From Entoloma clypeatum (taxonomy: Eukaryota > Basidiomycota > Agaricomycetes > Agaricales > Entolomataceae): DNA of 64,000 bases. The translations under genes were made by a program, and so were the position numbers. The stretch lies in contig OY751491.1 in the NCBI GenBank assembly GCA_963565915.1, forward strand, positions 1,426,001 to 1,490,000, given 5' to 3'. The notes beneath the pieces were generated by a model. That model had not been told where the DNA came from, did not search any database, and worked only from the letters and a program-made list of their open reading frames with translations. Below, one piece after another: positions 1 to 10,743 of the stretch (position 1 is the stretch's first letter; each line of letters begins with the position of its first letter).

Positions 1-18
1 GTGGCAGTTTGAATATAC

Positions 19-463
19 TGTTAAGAACTGATCGACAAAAACATCGGAGCTCAGAGCATGTGCAACGTAGGGGCAAGGACTTGGCTTCAACTTGTGTGTT
101 GCGCCCTCGCTAATATGTCGGTGTCCTTATTTCGGAGGATCAGAGGATCGGAGGGTCGGAGGTCGGACACAAGTTAAGAGTTGGAAAGAGGACGGGAGAT
201 ATGATGTTGAATCTAAGTTGATATTCAAACTGAAGCTAATACATGATTCTACATGAGTTTAAATACTATGTCGGAGGACGTGTGGCTCGTCGGAGTCAGA
301 TAACAAGTGGCTGTCAGAGATGCTTAACGGTTGGATGTAAGTAATGTATGTAGTAACGAGATTCATAACAGTAAGTATGCATAATAAGTATTAGTCAAAA
401 TGTCGGAGATGTCGGAGGTGTCAGAATTGGTCAGAAATTGTTGGAGCTTATTGGAATGTAACA
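19..463 (+). repeat. LTR of a CGGAG-rich retrotransposon family
   Basis: Begins TGTTAAGAACTG and ends GGAATGTAACA, so it has the TG...CA form with TGTTA/TAACA inverted termini (445 bp). The inside is rich in TCGGAG motifs. A truncated copy on the opposite strand lies at 10490-10743 and matches through the ACTTGGCTTCAACTTGTG block and the AGTTTGAATATC block. It is followed directly by CTCTT and the tail of a G1-type LTR; the 10.7-kb copy is preceded by CTCTT, so both sit at the same site in a G1-family LTR. The left flank does not show CTCTT. No internal coding region is attached. Confidence 0.6.
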
Positions 464-527
464 CTCTTCGCCTTTCCACTTCCTGCACATGCTGCCCAAA
501 CCTTGGAACGGTTTGTTACACATAACA
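464..527 (+). repeat. 3' tail of a G1-family gypsy LTR
   Basis: This stretch matches the last ~64 bp of the two G1a LTRs (ends at 13353 and 17851), including the CTTCGCCTTTCC block, the CTTGGAACGGTTTGTTA block and the terminal CATAACA. It follows the CGGAG-rich LTR without a gap and borders a minisatellite fragment on its right, the same association seen at the G1a insertion. Confidence 0.6.
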
Positions 528-535
528 TGACTCAC

Positions 536-645
536 ACACAATTGCCGCTCCTCGTCCCCAATGGCTGCCCCTCACACCCAACAGCTGCCCCTCTTCCCTA
601 ATGGCCATCTCTCATGCCCAAAGGCCACTCCTCAGACCCTCCTTT
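536..645 (+). repeat. CCCAACGGCC minisatellite fragment
   Basis: About five degenerate ~20-bp units of the type CCCAATGGCTGCCCCTCA. It belongs to the minisatellite seen at 9050-9465, 12240-12540, 12786-12964, 17852-18372 and 44640-45350. Confidence 0.65.
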
Positions 646-964
646 GCATGTAACTGCCCTTCGTGGACCCTCCTTCACATGCAACTGCTGTAGGCTATGT
701 AGGGCTAGTTTGTAGTATGATGTCCATGATGTCATTCTCTGGAACATTCCATGAGTTACTATATATGTGAGTTTATTGTAGAAACACACAAACAGACCAC
801 AACATGGTCTGTGCACATATATTAGTATAAATAGTAGACCTGTAATGTAGTTGCAGAATAAGAACTCTTCCAGTTCCTACCATGTCAGTTGTCTCTAAAC
901 TCTCCTCTAGCTTAACAAGCTACTCAATTCCTGATCCTCTATCCACCCATACTAACTACTCTGT
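646..964 (+). promoter_or_regulatory. Putative promoter with TATA box
   Basis: No ORF of note lies here. TATAAATA at 826-833 is 132 bp upstream of the ATG at 965 and is followed by a CT-rich stretch with CCATACTAACTACTC just before the ATG, a usual arrangement for fungal pol II promoters. It could equally be the U3/R of a decayed LTR lying upstream of copia C1. Confidence 0.35.
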
Positions 965-1719
965 ATGTCGTCCCACATGATGCACCTCAATACATTCAAT
1001 AGGTTATGGGCCCTGCTGGCCCTTATGGCTGGCAGTTTTGCCGCCCTTGTTGTCGTATATGCTGTAGTTACATGCTGTTGCATATTGGACAGAAGGACTC
1101 CCAGGGCTGCTGGCATGACCGCCCCTGAGGACGACGAACCCGCTGAGCTTGCTCACAATCATCGCAGTCGCTCGGCATTACACCAGTGCACTAGGTCACC
1201 GTCACGGTACCTGTACCTCCGCCTCCTGGGCAACGTCCGCCTTTGCACAGATGTGAAGCTGAGCCTCTGGCACAAGGACGCAGAAATGCTCCTATACCAG
1301 AATTTGTACTCCATGACTGGCCATCCACCACTTGCGGGATATATCTCAGAGTGTGTGACACCTGTTTTGGATACATGAGTGGTGACTATCATCATCACCA
1401 TCTGCCTGCCTGCCTTACCCAATGGGCACAACATCCCGAAGGATTGCTTACAGTGCATTGTCATTTCTGTCAATGCTTCTTTGTGGATAGGGATGGACAT
1501 CCATGTCCAGCGGTAATAGAAAGTGTACGCGCTGCTCGCTCCGGACTAGACTCTAGTCCTGCTCTGCCTTACAGACCTTTGGCTTGGAGGGAGACTGTCC
1601 CTGGAAATCTGCTTGAATATTGGCAGTGCTGTCATCTGTCAGCACCAGGCTTCAGGTGCCCTGAGCATGAGGATCCTCCTCCGCCTTACCAGTGTTCTGA
1701 AAGCCCACACCAACGATAA
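965..1719 (+). CDS. Hypothetical cysteine-rich protein, possibly secreted (two-exon model)
   Basis: No family recognised. Two overlapping ORFs exist: 965-1378 starts with a hydrophobic segment (LWALLALMAGSFAALVV), and 1243-1719 is rich in cysteine and histidine. A single-gene model joins them: exon 965-1054, a 137-nt intron with donor GTATAT and acceptor CACTAG at 1191, then exon 1192-1719. The splice is phase 0 and gives about 205 residues: an N-terminal signal or anchor, a proline-rich stretch (VPVPPPPGQRPP), then at least 13 cysteines including CDTC and CHFCQC, and a PPPPYQC tail. It lies between a TATA box and the copia gag ORF, so it may be a host gene fragment or belong to an element. 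Without the intron it is two unrelated ORFs. Confidence 0.35.
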
Positions 1720-2365
1720 TCGCAGCAGCATGCAGCACACATGATCAAATATTTATTTTCTCTGTGTCTCAGTTTTTCATTAAACTATATGCTGACCAAA
1801 TTTCCTTCCAGATCTCTTCAACATGTCAAACTCTGTTAACACTTTTGTTTCGAAATTCACTGGCACCAATTACCTTATTTGGTCGCAACAAATGAAGGAC
1901 TACCTTCAGTCGACTTTCCTCTGGTGCCACATCACCGGTGAGTCCAAACAACCCACTGAGATCTGGGAAACAAAGTCTTGGCTGGATGCAAAAGGAGGCA
2001 CTCAATCCGGAAGCGTCCAGACCAACACTCGCCAAATTGAGGAATGGCATGAGAAGCAGCTTGCTGCTTTAGGAATTATAAAGACATGATGCGATGAATC
2101 CATCAAGGATCACATCAAGGCTTCCAAGACCCCCAAAGAAGCTTGGGATTCCCTGGAGACAAAGTACGCTGGCACTATGCCTGCCAATACCTTCGGCATC
2201 TTCAGACAGGCTATGGCCTTCAAGCTCTCTGGCGGTGATCCCACTGTCGAGATTGAGCGCCTTGCATCGCTCCTTTTCCTAGAAAGCCTTCAGGCTATGA
2301 TCCTCCTTAATGCTGCCCCATCTAAATGGGACCATCTTGTCACCACCATTGTCATCGTCTATGAT

Positions 2366-2954
2366 TGTCACGTAGCGTGTTTTTCAATGTCAGAAAACGT
2401 CGGATGCGTCGGAGCAGTCGGAGCGGAGTAGCGGATGAACGGATGCGACAAGTCCGACGTCTTGCAGAAAGGACCTGGCTTCAACTTATGTGTTGCGCCC
2501 CATTCTTTGACGTGGTCCTAGATTTTGGATTGGCAGATGTCGGAGGGTGAGAGGAGCGGATGTGCGGAGCGGATGTGCGGAGGTGGAGACGTGAGAAGGA
2601 GGATGAGGACGAAAGGCAAAGGAATAGATTGGTGGAACGTATGGCAACGTATAGTGACATATAATATTCGAACTGAGGAACTATGACAGAATTCATACTA
2701 CTTATAGTAAACCAGAAGTGGGTCAGTAACTACTATAGGTAAGATGTGGATGTCAGAGTTACTCATCGGAGCAATCGGAGTACGGAGAGGAGCAAATGCA
2801 AAATCAACATCAAGATGTCTACTTGTCAGCATAATTAGAATGTTAACTAGTAGAGATGTCAATAAGTACTATTATGAAGATCGTCGGATGTCGGACCGGA
2901 TAAAACATCGAAGTCATTGGATGTGTCGGATGTATGAATTGCATGGTTATGACA
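2366..2954 (+). mobile_element. Solo LTR with perfect 5-bp target duplication
   Basis: 589 bp running TGTCACGTAGCG...GGTTATGACA, with TGTCA/TGACA inverted ends. It is flanked by ATGAT at 2361-2365 and again at 2955-2959. Removing the block plus one ATGAT leaves the C1 gag frame open, which confirms the boundaries. Its body shares the CGGAG-rich character and the GGCTTCAACTTATGTG block with the LTR at 19-463, so it is a diverged member of the same broad LTR group. Confidence 0.9.
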
Positions 2955-3072
2955 ATGATGGGACTAGTCTTACTTGGGAAAATGTAATGAGCTCGATAAT
3001 TAACGAGCACTGGAAGGGACGTAACCTATCCGGCAAAAATGTTCCTCCCTCCGCACAGAAGATCTCTGCCGT

Positions 3073-4146
3073 TGATACGACTGTTGAGCAGCTGTGTTCG
3101 AAGTGGCACATTTCTCATGGTTTTGTCAATATAAAGAATCTGATGTTGGCCCATTTATAATATATTCTATTGGAACTGTTGGTACTAATGGCTACCTATG
3201 AGTGCCTAAATACTACTGGACCCCCTTTGCTCATGATCATGGGAGCAGTCTCCCTGAAGGCTTGACCATAGACTTGACACCACCATTCTATTTATCAATG
3301 GATAAGACCATTGAGGGGACCAATATTAACATATTCTATGACCCATCACCCCATACACTGACTATTGCTATATATGGACTTATTGAGGGCCTCGGGGACT
3401 TGTGTTCTCAAACACGTGCAGAGCTATACCCACGCATCACCATGATCACAGATGCCATGATGCCAAGCATGTGACTTACCAGAAATAGACCGAACCCTGG
3501 AAACGGGTTCCCAGTTCGTGACGCTTCAGACCCTTGATCGATGACAACTGGGAACTTGATCAATTGATCGACAACATCAATATTGATGCGGACTTCTAGA
3601 ATGCTCGCGAAACGATGTGTTCTTGTCGCTCCACTCTGCCAGGGCTGGTTGCCCTCTCGACACCTTGGAAATATGCTTAAAAGACCCATGTGAATATTTG
3701 GACCATGCCCAAATAACAGATACCCTGGAAACCGATTTGTTATGGACATATCTTGTGATAAACCTTATATATATATTTCATATCTTGTCATGTATAAAAA
3801 CTGTAGTTCCCTGCCATGTACTGTAGATTAGAAAGGCCCCCCAGCCAGATCCAATCCCTCTCTCTCTCTCAGTGATTGATTGAGCGGTTTGATTTTCTAA
3901 GTCTCATCCAAAGGGAGTCTCAGTGAACCCTGAGGAAACTCGATCTCATATAATATTTTATTTGATCAAAACCCTTGATTGTCGACGCGCGACCTCACAA
4001 CGACTTTCTACAAAAGACAAACGAGTCTAACTACTTATGAAATAAGTGGTTAAGTTCCCGCCACCCTTGAACTATTTGTTGAGGAGTTGTGAGGGGTTTT
4101 GTGGTGTTTTTGCACCACGGGCAGCTCGTCTAGTCCCATCTTCTCA
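3073..4146 (+). mobile_element. LTR-like insertion in C1 gag
   Basis: This 1,074-bp block runs TGATACGACTG...CATCTTCTCA and separates two gag parts that read QKISAV and KRTPGQNP. The flanks are CCGT (3069-3072) and CCAT (4147-4150), a short duplication with one G-to-A difference. Inside are an alternating TATATATATA stretch near 3765 and a CTCTCTCTCTC tract near 3862, compatible with LTR U3/R. The ORFs at 3202-3474 and 3617-3826 have no recognisable motif. A solo LTR is the simplest reading; the ends are less certain than those of the 2366-2954 LTR. Confidence 0.45.
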
Positions 4147-4666
4147 CCATTAAACGGACTCCCGGCCAAAACCCAAAGTGGCAAGGCCGGGGCAGCAGCT
4201 ACAGCAGTCCCAGCAACCAGCATCAAGACAGTCAGAGGAAAACCCCAAGAAGAAACGCGATGAACGAGTCCGCGGCAAGGGCAAAGGAAAGGCTAGGGAG
4301 CACACGCACATTGCGAGCTCTGCACACATTGAAGAGGTTGAGGATTCTCATCCCCTTCTCACACCTGCACCAGCCATCATGGTCATCAACGGCAGTGGAA
4401 CCATCCCCCGTGAATCGACCTACATCCCGCCTTCTAAAAAGGCTAAAACCCTGATCCAATGCATCAGGGCGAATGACCAATTGGTCATGGGTGAATCATC
4501 GGGGAGCACTAGCATCTGGCCATCAGTCACAGCTGGACACTCCCTCGCCGCCCACAATGTAACACCTACCATAGGCAACCTTCAATTCTGCGAACAGCTG
4601 GTCGATCCCACACTTTAACAACCTGAGGCGTCGACATGCCGCTCAGCTTATCAGCTTGAGCAACAG

Positions 4667-5930
4667 ATGAAGACCGTAGATCCCCGGAAGCACCCCTCTA
4701 TGAAGCGCAAGTCTCCGACCCCTGAACAAGATGACAACAATGTCTCTCTTGGTTTGGAAGAGGAAGAGAAATATCCAGATGCCCATGACTGGGAGGACGA
4801 GCTCTTCGGAGCTCATATGGAAAACATTGCAACTGGTGGTGATCCAAAGTCAGTATTTCCTTTTTCACTTGTCACACAAGCTGATGCATCATTGCAGTTA
4901 TCTTTTTTGAACACAATAGATAGCAGTCTCGCGTCATGTAATACACATTTTATACATGATTTTGTGATTTGTGTTCAGTGTAAGGAAAATACTAAGACAA
5001 ACTGGATATTGGATAGTGGTGCTTCATTGCATTTCACTTATTCTATCGATGACTTCATTGATTACGAGTCATTTGATACTCCAAAACCAGTGCAAACTGC
5101 CAGAAAGGGACATAAAATCTCGATCCTTGGCAAAGGTACCATTATGGTAAATCACACCATAAGTGACAACAGGATTGAAACAAGAAAGATAACTCGTCTT
5201 TATCCTGTTTATTATATCCCAGACTTGAGCACACGACTCTTGTCTGTAGGCGAGATTGTAAAACAAGGAACCCAAATGTTTGGTTCGTTCGGTCGAATTG
5301 ATTTTCTGACCAAGAGCGGTAAAACCTTGTTTACAAGTGAACCGCATTCTATGGGCTGAGTTCCTCAGTTACAAGTAAATCAAGTTTGGCTGCCTTAAAT
5401 GTGCAATCGACCAAGATGGTAGATTACCACACTTGGCACAGACGCTTCGGCCATCCTTCTAAGGATGTATTAGCTAACACGCCGAAACACATCAAAGGCT
5501 TCACGCGGCTTACACTGCCAAAGGTCACACCACCCTGTCAGGGTTGTGCTAAAAAAAAAGATGCCTTCAAAAGCATTTCCACCCTCTTCATCACGTGCCA
5601 GAGAGCCATTCGAGTTAATTCACTTGGACTTAAAGGAATTTCCGACTCTCTCATATCACAAATATAAGTGGTACATCTCCTTTCTCGACGACTTCTCTTC
5701 ATATGCCTGGCTTATTAAGCTATGCAAGAAGTCCGAGGCTATCACTGCCTTCCATCAGTTTAATGTGCTCATTAAAAATCAGTTTGGCAAAACAGCTAAA
5801 CGATGGCGCTTTGATGGTGGTGGAGAGTTCAAGCCATTTGAAAAGGGATTGCATGAGAAAGGCATACTTATTGAAAAGTCACTGCCTCACGAGCAACAAC
5901 AGAATGGGCGTGCAGAATGTTTGAACTGCA
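4667..5930 (+). pseudogene. pol: copia C1 protease and integrase part of pol
   Basis: The aspartic protease motif WILDSGASLHFT lies near 5004, followed by a GAG-pre-integrase segment (YHTWHRRFGHPS with the CQGCAKKK zinc part) at 5416-5560. The integrase core carries HLDLKE, RFDGGGEF and QNGRAE, the three catalytic acidic residues (D, D, E). A stop at 5357 and a frame change near 5550 break the ORF. Similarity ends at about 5930, a few codons after the catalytic glutamate. The reverse transcriptase is absent. Confidence 0.8.
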
Positions 5931-6075
5931 GGTAGTCAACCTACACTGTATTGTAATTTACGGTCCAGCGAAGGCATACAGTGTATGGTAAATTACGGAA
6001 GCAGCAAATTCGCTACAACACCAGTGAATTTACCACAGCAAACGGCGAAATAATAAGGTCACCGGCAAAGAAAAA
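5931..6075. repeat. Pair of ~21-bp direct repeats at the C1 break
   Basis: ACTGTATTGTAATTTACGG (from 5944) and AGTGTATGGTAAATTACGG (from 5980) are near-copies in the same orientation, about 36 bp apart, just past the point where copia similarity stops. They may mark the end of an unrecognised element. Confidence 0.4.
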
Positions 6076-6610
6076 ATGTTGCCAGCGACAACATACAACA
6101 GATCAGCAAATAACCGGCAAAAGACACCACAGTGAAAAACTGGCAAAAGACCGGCAACACGGCAACAGGCCATCGGCTAATGAATGGGCCACCAGCGAAA
6201 CCAAGTCTTGAGGGCCAGTGACACTCCAAATTAAAAGAATGATGCTAACGACAGATCGGCATATCATTGACTGGCGAAAAACTGGCGAAAGACCGGCAAC
6301 ACAGCAACAGGCCATCGGCGAATTGATGATCCATCAGCAAAAGCAAGTCTTGAGGGCCGGCGACACTGCAAATTAAAAGAATGATGCTAACAACAGATCG
6401 GCATATCATTGACCGGCGAAAGACACTACGGCGAAAAACCGGCCAAAGACCAGCAACAGACCGGCAACAGGCCATCAGCGAATGAATGGGCCACCGGCGA
6501 AACCAAGTCTTGAGGGCTGGCAACACTGCAAATTAAAATAACAATGCTAACAACAGACCAGCGAATAATTCACCAGTGACAGACACCATGGCAAAAAACC
6601 GGCAAAAAAC
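6076..6610. repeat. Tandem repeat of ~142-160-bp units rich in CCGGC(A/G)A
   Basis: The marker AAGTCTTGAGGGC occurs at 6203, 6345 and 6505, followed each time by a similar CACTGCAAATTAAAA and AATGCTAAC block, giving spacings of 142 and 160 bp. Within units the short motif GGCGAAA(G/A)AC recurs. Partial units extend to both sides, and a weaker echo (GCTAATGACAGATCAGC) lies near 6853. ORFs here run in several frames and look like repeat artefacts. Confidence 0.7.
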
Positions 6611-7226
6611 CAGCGAATGTTGGATGATGTGCAACACACACCCATCAAACATGTCAAATACATGTAAACAAATGTTGAAAGATATTGCACATCTCCTCAT
6701 TATATCTACACAGGAACAAGTAATGTTTGCTACTATATCAGATGAGTAGGGGAGCATGTTGTATCATCAAGTATGTATTTATTTTAAGAAAATTAGCCAC
6801 AGATTCAAAGTTATAGAGGTCCTATGGTCTGAACCAAATAATAGAAAACAATGCTAATGACAGATCAGCAAATAATTCACTGGCGAAAGACACCACAGCA
6901 AAAAACTGGCTGTGGCGACAATGTTCTTTTGCTGGTCAATGAGTCACCATCTCAACGGTTATCTAGGGCATGTGTGCAGTGCCAGCAAAGCTGTAGACAC
7001 AGTTGAAAGTGAAGCTTACCAGTATATTTGTTCTAATACACCATAGAAAGTCTCTCCCCACCACAGAACCATCTGGAGGTTCGTTCCCGATTATGTGAGG
7101 ATATGAATAAAGATATGTGGATACCATGTAGAGGTAGAACATGGTGAAAAAAGCTGAAATGTATGTCCTCATCTTTGGCACAGATCATCATTTTATGCCT
7201 GCGGTGCAATCTGGGCACCTGTGTAT
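6611..7226. repeat. Degenerate R-family module fragment
   Basis: 6635-6850 resembles the internal module of the R elements: it has the TTGGATGATGTGCA start, GTCAAATACATGTAAACAAA, a TTGCACATCTCCT block and the CTACACAGGAACAAGTAA block also present at 11390 and 43770. From 6960 to 7226 nothing is recognised. Confidence 0.5.
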
Positions 7227-7444
7227 TAGTGTTTCAAGGTTCAGTCCAATAGGACTGGAACCGGACCAGACTGAACCAAAAAATGAACCGAAATAGACTG
7301 AGACCGCGGTCTTGGTCTTGCTAAATTAGGATGGCCCCGGTCTTCGGTCTCGACAAAAATTCTTTTTTTTGAAGACCGGTAAAAGACTGGTTGAGACCGG
7401 TCTAGACCGGTCTTTTGGGTGCTAATACAGGGTCTACATATGTA

Positions 7445-7990
7445 TTTACAGGACGTGAGGATGGGCTGCTGCGCGCGAGTGGGGGCCGTTGGGCTCGAGT
7501 GGTGGCCGTTGCGTGCGAGTCGAGGCCGCTGGGCATGAAGGGAGGGCATTAGGCGTGAGTCAAAGCCGTTGGGCACCAGTGGGGCCCGTTGGGGCGCGAT
7601 AGGGGGCCGTTGGGCATGGGTGGAGGCCGTTGGGCATGAGTGGAGGCCGTTGGAGGCGAAGGGACACCGTTGGGCATGAAAGGACGCTGTTGGGCACAAG
7701 AGGGGCCGTGTGGAGGCCGTTGGGCACAGGAGGGGCCGTTGGGCGTGGGTGGAGGCGTTGGGCATGAACGGAGGCCGTTGGGCATGAGTGGAGCAGCATT
7801 GGGGGTGAGTTGAGGCCGTTCGTTGGGCGTGAAAGGACGCCGTTGGGCACGAGAGGGGCCGTTGGGTGTGAGTGGACGCCATTGGGTGTGGGTGGAGGCC
7901 ATTGGGGGCGAAGGGAGGCCGTTGAGCACGAAGGGAGGCCATTGGGCGTGAAAGGACGCCGTTGGGTGCAAGAGTGGGCATGAAAGTCAG
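7445..7990 (-). repeat. Minisatellite array in R1, left side
   Basis: About 25 units of ~20-21 bp, read on the minus strand as GCCCAACGGCCTCCACTCA with variants. All three frames of the CCCAACGGCC strand are open because the unit has no stop and is near a multiple of three, which creates long low-complexity ORFs that I do not call as genes. Confidence 0.85.
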
Positions 7991-8039
7991 ATGGCGAACT
8001 GGGCAAAGGGTTTGTTTGGCCCAGAAAGCAGCCAAAGCA

Positions 8040-8995
8040 AATAAGGGCAAATAGCCTGCCCTCATTTGGATGCGCATCAGACGCGCATCAAATGTGTCAA
8101 CTAAATATAAACACACTTAAAAAAACATCGCACATCTGCCTACATGTCTTACACAGGGGCAGCAAAAGCTTATGCACTATATCAATTAAGTATTAGAGCA
8201 TTTTGTGCCACTGACTATGTATCTATTTTGTGAAATTTCGCCACGGATCTTATGATATAGCGATGCAGAGCTCTGCACCAAATCATAGTAAACAATGCGC
8301 AGAATGCATCGCGTGGGTGCGTGCGGCACCTTTCTCATGGTCTAATAAGGGTTTTAAGTCATAGAACTCATAAATACATATATATTGACCTTCTGAAACA
8401 CCTTGAATAATTTTAAGATGTCTAGATAAGATAGAAATAATCAAATGTGCATATTTCAGTAAAAGTGTTATATCTCCATGATTGATCCACCAAATTTGAA
8501 AAACAAATGTGCTGTGAGATCCCCTGAATGGGGAGAATCCAAAGCTGGAGTAAAATTTTCTGGTCAAATTTTCGACCTATTTTGCTTATATTCACCTTAT
8601 TAAGTCCTTGAATTTGATTTGCATGGTCTGAATAGATTTACATACAATGTTGCAATAGTATATATTTACTACATGTAGTTTAAAGGGGTTGTGGAAAGGA
8701 GAAAGTGAGGAAATGATGTTTTTTGTGTTTGAGGTAACTCATGATGCACTGTTTATCACGATTTACAATGTGATTTGATACATCAATTTGCTGCCCAGAC
8801 TCTCTACCATACATGGCTCATGTATCTAACTGTATATATACTTCTTATAGGTTTATAAACATCCCTAAATCAGTTAATAAGTATATTTGAGGCCTGTGAT
8901 GCCACAGTTTGGGCATTGAGGCTGCAAGTTTCAACAACACACTCACTCGGCATTGACTGCCGAGCACCTCGGCAATCGCCGAAAGTTGAACCATA
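8040..8995. repeat. Internal AT-rich module of R elements (copy in R1)
   Basis: A ~950-bp module with related copies at 11216-12230 and 43610-44620 (same orientation) and at about 10100-10489 (inverted). Landmarks are TGTGTCAA(C/A)TA, CATCGCACATCTGC, AACAATGCGCA, CCCCTGAATGGGGAGAATCC and ATTGACTGCCGAGCA. It contains no protein-like ORF. Confidence 0.7.
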
Positions 8996-9049
8996 AGTCG
9001 ACGGCCAGCGAAATGTTCCCACAGTTCTTTTTATCCCCCCACCTCCACT

Positions 9050-9465
9050 CCATATGGCCACCACCTGCACCCAACGCCCACCACTCATGGCTAACGACCA
9101 CCACTTGTGGCCAACGGCCCGCTATTGCCCCCTCTAGCACCCAACGGCCTACTTTCATGGACAACGGCCTCCGTTCACACCAAATGCCTCCACCCACGCC
9201 CAACGGCGTCGACTCGCGCCCAATGGCCCCTCCTGTGCCCAACGGCCTCCACTCGCACCCCACGGCCTTGACTCACCCCCAACAGCCTCCACCCACGCCC
9301 AACGGCCTCCACTCACGCCCCACAGCCTCCACCCACGCCCAACGCCCCCTATCACACCCAACAGCCTCCACTCACGCCCAAAGCTGCTGAATCACGCCCA
9401 ACAGCACCGACTCACGCCCAATGTGTCGAACAGCCTCCGTTCATGGCCAACAGCTACCACTCCCA
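9050..9465 (+). repeat. Minisatellite array in R1, right side
   Basis: About 19 units of ~20-21 bp of the CGCCCAACGGCCTCCACTCA type in forward orientation, mirroring the reverse array at 7445-7990. The right TIR region starts just after it. Confidence 0.85.
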
Positions 9466-9693
9466 TATGTATATATATTTAGCCACAATGTATAATTAAT
9501 CGACCCACCAAACCGGTTCTGACCGGTCCAGACCAGTTTGGTCCACCGTCCATGGGTCCGATGGACCGGTCCTGAGTGGTCCGGTCCGGTTTTTTGCCCT
9601 TTTGTCATATATGAAGACCGGTCTCGGTCTCGGTCTATGCCCCTCAGAGGCAAAAAACCGAACCGAACCGAACCCTCAAACACTACTGTGTAT

Positions 9694-10489
9694 GGCTATT
9701 CTCTAGTGTGAGTAGGTCTCAACGCATCAATAGTAAATGGTGTAATGTATAGATAGGTGTTAAAAAGTATCAGACAACTTGCACATCAAAAATGTCTATG
9801 TATTCACCATCTGGCATTATTATTGTAGGGTCAATAAATCTATAGATGGTTGTATAGGGTGTATCAGATGTACATCTACTTGATACAAAAAGTTCCAAGA
9901 GAATCCATGCCATGTGGAAGACTGTTAAGACTTTGTCCAAAATATGTCTCAGAATCCCATGTGCATAACAATGACAGTGTTGGGAACGAAATCATGTTTT
10001 CTACATTTCCCACTTGATGGGCCACAAAAATGCTTGTTAACTAATGGATAGATGTCTATGAACTCATGAAAAGTATATATACAGTTGGATACTCAAGCTA
10101 TGTATGATAGAGAATCTGTATACTGAAATGAGAGATCAAAACACAGGCAAAATTGTGATGCAACCGTGCATCATGGGTTACTCCAAACACCAAAACCAAT
10201 GTTTTTCTCCTTTCCCCTTTCCACAACCACTTTAGTCTACATGTACTGTTTGTATACCATTGAAACATTGTATGTAAACCTCCTCAGACCATTCAACTAA
10301 AGTTCAAGGACTTGATAAGGTGAATATGAGCAAAATAGGTCTAAAATTTGACCAAAATCTTTTATTTCACCTTTGGATTCCCCACATTCAGGGGATCTCA
10401 GAACACCTTCATTTTTCAAATTTGGTTCATTCCTTAGGGAGATATGACACTTTTCCTCAAATCTGCACATTTAATTATTTCTATCATAT
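9694..10489 (-). repeat. Inverted fragment of the R internal module
   Basis: 10100-10489 is the reverse complement of the module seen at about 8390-8790, including the GGGGATCTCAGA block and the CACAACCACTTTAG block. 9694-10100 has no clear match in the window apart from being AT-rich. The fragment ends where the truncated LTR begins at 10490. Confidence 0.6.
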
Positions 10490-10743
10490 GTATTAGCTTC
10501 AGTTTGAATATCAACTTAGATTCGACATCATATCTCCCGTCCTCTTTCCGACTCTTAACTTGTGTCCAACCTCCGACCCTCCAATCCTCTGATCCTCCGA
10601 AATAAGGACACCGACGTATTAGCGAGGGTGCAACACACAAGTTGAAGCCAAGTCCTTGCCCCTACGTTGCACACACTCCGACCCGACGACCCTCCGACAC
10701 GTCCGACGTAGCTCCAACATTGTTGTCGATCAGTTCTTAACAA
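10490..10743 (-). repeat. 5' fragment of the CGGAG-rich LTR
   Basis: On the minus strand it begins TGTTAAGAACTGATCGACAA and matches 19-262, then stops near the TAATACAT block. It is preceded (minus strand) by GCTCTT, the insertion site inside a G1-family LTR. Confidence 0.65.

Larger units (their letters stand above)
1823..4618 (+). pseudogene. gag: copia C1 gag, interrupted twice
   Basis: The gag begins MSNSVNTF at 1823 after a pyrimidine-rich CCTTCCAG context. It carries the copia gag fold around YLIWSQQMKDYL and, further on, IKDHIKASKTPKEAWDSL and AMAFKLSGGDPTVEIERL. A TGA at about 2088 breaks the frame. The solo LTR at 2366-2954 splits the codon run after VIVYD; the frame resumes exactly with TSLTWENVMSSI at 2960. 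After QKISAV the LTR-like block intervenes, and KRTPGQNPKWQ resumes at 4152. A frame change near 4195 leads to the basic KKKRDERVRGKGKGK stretch and the ASSAHIEEVED motif typical of the gag/protease border. Gag would form the cytoplasmic virus-like particle. Confidence 0.75.
1823..5930 (+). mobile_element. Ty1/copia retrotransposon C1, dead and truncated
   Basis: The order gag, protease, GAG-pre-integrase, integrase defines a copia element on the plus strand. It stops in the integrase near 5930, so reverse transcriptase, RNase H and the 3' LTR are missing, and no 5' LTR could be matched. Two insertions interrupt gag: a solo LTR (2366-2954) and a ~1.07-kb LTR-like block (3073-4146). The coding sequence also carries frameshifts and stops. 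It is distinct from copia C2 but shares domain order and gag style. Confidence 0.85.
7227..9685. mobile_element. R1: hAT-like non-autonomous transposon with exact 8-bp TSD
   Basis: 2,459 bp with imperfect terminal inverted repeats beginning TAGTGTTTCAAGGTTCAGT on the left and TAGTGTTTGAGGGTTCGGT (reverse complement) on the right. CTGTGTAT precedes it (7219-7226) and follows it (9686-9693) exactly. An 8-bp duplication with TAGTG-type ends points to the hAT superfamily. The subterminal ~200 bp on both sides are packed with ACCGGTCT and GGTCTCGGTCT motifs, as expected for transposase binding clusters. Inside are a minisatellite in reverse orientation, an AT-rich module, and the minisatellite again in forward orientation, so the element is a loose palindrome. 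No transposase is encoded. Confidence 0.85.

Noticed and set aside
19..527. A single 509-bp LTR from TGTTAAG to CATAACA
   Set aside because: An internal TGTAACA end at 463 followed by CTCTT, matching the insertion site at 10744, shows two nested LTR pieces; no target duplication flanks 19-527.
7241..8116. 291-aa Pro/Asn-rich minus-strand ORF over the minisatellite (and similar ORFs at 9050-9390, 12205-12548, 44693-45363, 17837-18460)
   Set aside because: All frames on that strand are open because the ~20-21-bp unit has no stop; the peptides are repeat translations with no start context or conservation.
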